Origin: Rhodobacteraceae bacterium HLUCCA12
GTDB taxonomy: Bacteria; Pseudomonadota; Alphaproteobacteria; Rhodobacterales; Rhodobacteraceae
DNA length: 64,000 nt
NCBI GenBank assembly: GCA_001314715.1
Contig: LJSV01000003.1
Span: 267,181 to 331,180 of the forward strand
Direction of reading: 5' to 3'
The stretch's first letter is position 1, and the number at the start of each line of letters is the position of its first letter. The position numbers and the translations under genes were made by a program. Shown one piece after another: positions 63,870 through 64,000 of the stretch. The notes under the pieces are model-generated. The model saw only the letters and a list, made by a program, of their open reading frames with translations. It did not search any database and had not been told where the DNA came from.

Positions 63870-64000
63870 TTCTATCAAGCAAAATCAAATACTTATACTA
63901 ACTCCCGTCGCGCGATGTGTAGCAAGTCGTGGTGCGGGCTGTGGTGCAGATTCTCTGTGCCGACCTGGTCCCGTGTGGGTTGGATCATGCTCTTCGTAGC
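63870..64000. other. AT-richer sequence after tRNA-Val; no gene recognised
   Basis: The first 45 bases are clearly AT-rich (CTATCAAGCAAAATC and ATACTTATACTAAC) compared with the rest of the window. No complete gene fits before the window end. tRNA 3' ends are usual integration sites, so this may be a mobile-element boundary, but no integrase is visible. Confidence 0.4.

Overview
The window is a high-GC bacterial chromosome segment with dense genes, short spacers, many 1-4 nt gene overlaps and alphaproteobacterial regulatory signatures. FNR boxes of the form TTGA-N6-TCAA control a ccoNOQP / ccoGHIS / uspA / fnrL / hemN cluster, and lexA carries GAAC-N7-GAAC (alphaproteobacterial) SOS operators. 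The gene order and protein types, including COQ9 (ubiquinone), FnrL and the paa genes, fit Rhodobacterales (Rhodobacter/Roseobacter-like). No photosynthesis genes are present. The organism looks like a respiratory heterotroph able to live microaerobically.

Layout. 1-8.4 kb: 5' end of dnaX, a PIG3-type quinone oxidoreductase, a class IV aminotransferase, a COQ9 protein, rpsU, alanine dehydrogenase between two Lrp/AsnC regulators, trxB, a Nudix hydrolase and a secreted lipase-like protein. 8.4-19.9 kb: the high-affinity cbb3 oxidase (ccoNOQP), its assembly genes (ccoGHIS), a tandem universal stress protein, fnrL and hemN, tied together by four perfect FNR boxes. 19.9-28.3 kb: an acyl-CoA catabolic cluster (SDR, acyl-CoA dehydrogenase, APH-like kinase, FCD-GntR regulator), then a putrescine-type aminotransferase and FAD oxidase with their own FCD-GntR regulator, and an exported polysaccharide deacetylase. 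28.5-36.2 kb: an ugpBAEC glycerol-3-phosphate-type ABC importer facing a TRAP transporter (dctP-Q-M). 36.3-41.2 kb: a small sugar transferase with a sugar epimerase, and paaG-paaI-paaK with a TetR (PaaR-like) regulator. 41.3-51.5 kb: a Hint-domain protein, rpsD with a long leader, hisC-tyrA, an extensin-like protein, an AMACR-type CoA enzyme, a glycerophosphodiesterase, trpC-moaC-moeA and lexA. 51.6-64 kb: comEC, gltX, gltA, an M20 amidohydrolase, mazG, nadK, glyA, a DUF817 membrane protein, small membrane and lipoproteins, an esterase, and tRNA-Val at the right edge followed by AT-richer DNA.

Most genes are core metabolism. The most interesting non-coding signals are: a six-copy dispersed intergenic element with two hairpins and a conserved tail, whose second hairpin shows compensatory changes; a triple LexA half-site array; paired palindromes around the polyamine GntR gene; a FadR-type operator in the acyl-CoA divergent promoter; a palindrome upstream of the paa genes; and structured leaders of rpsU and rpsD. 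I saw no CRISPR array, insertion sequence, prophage or clearly novel defence system.
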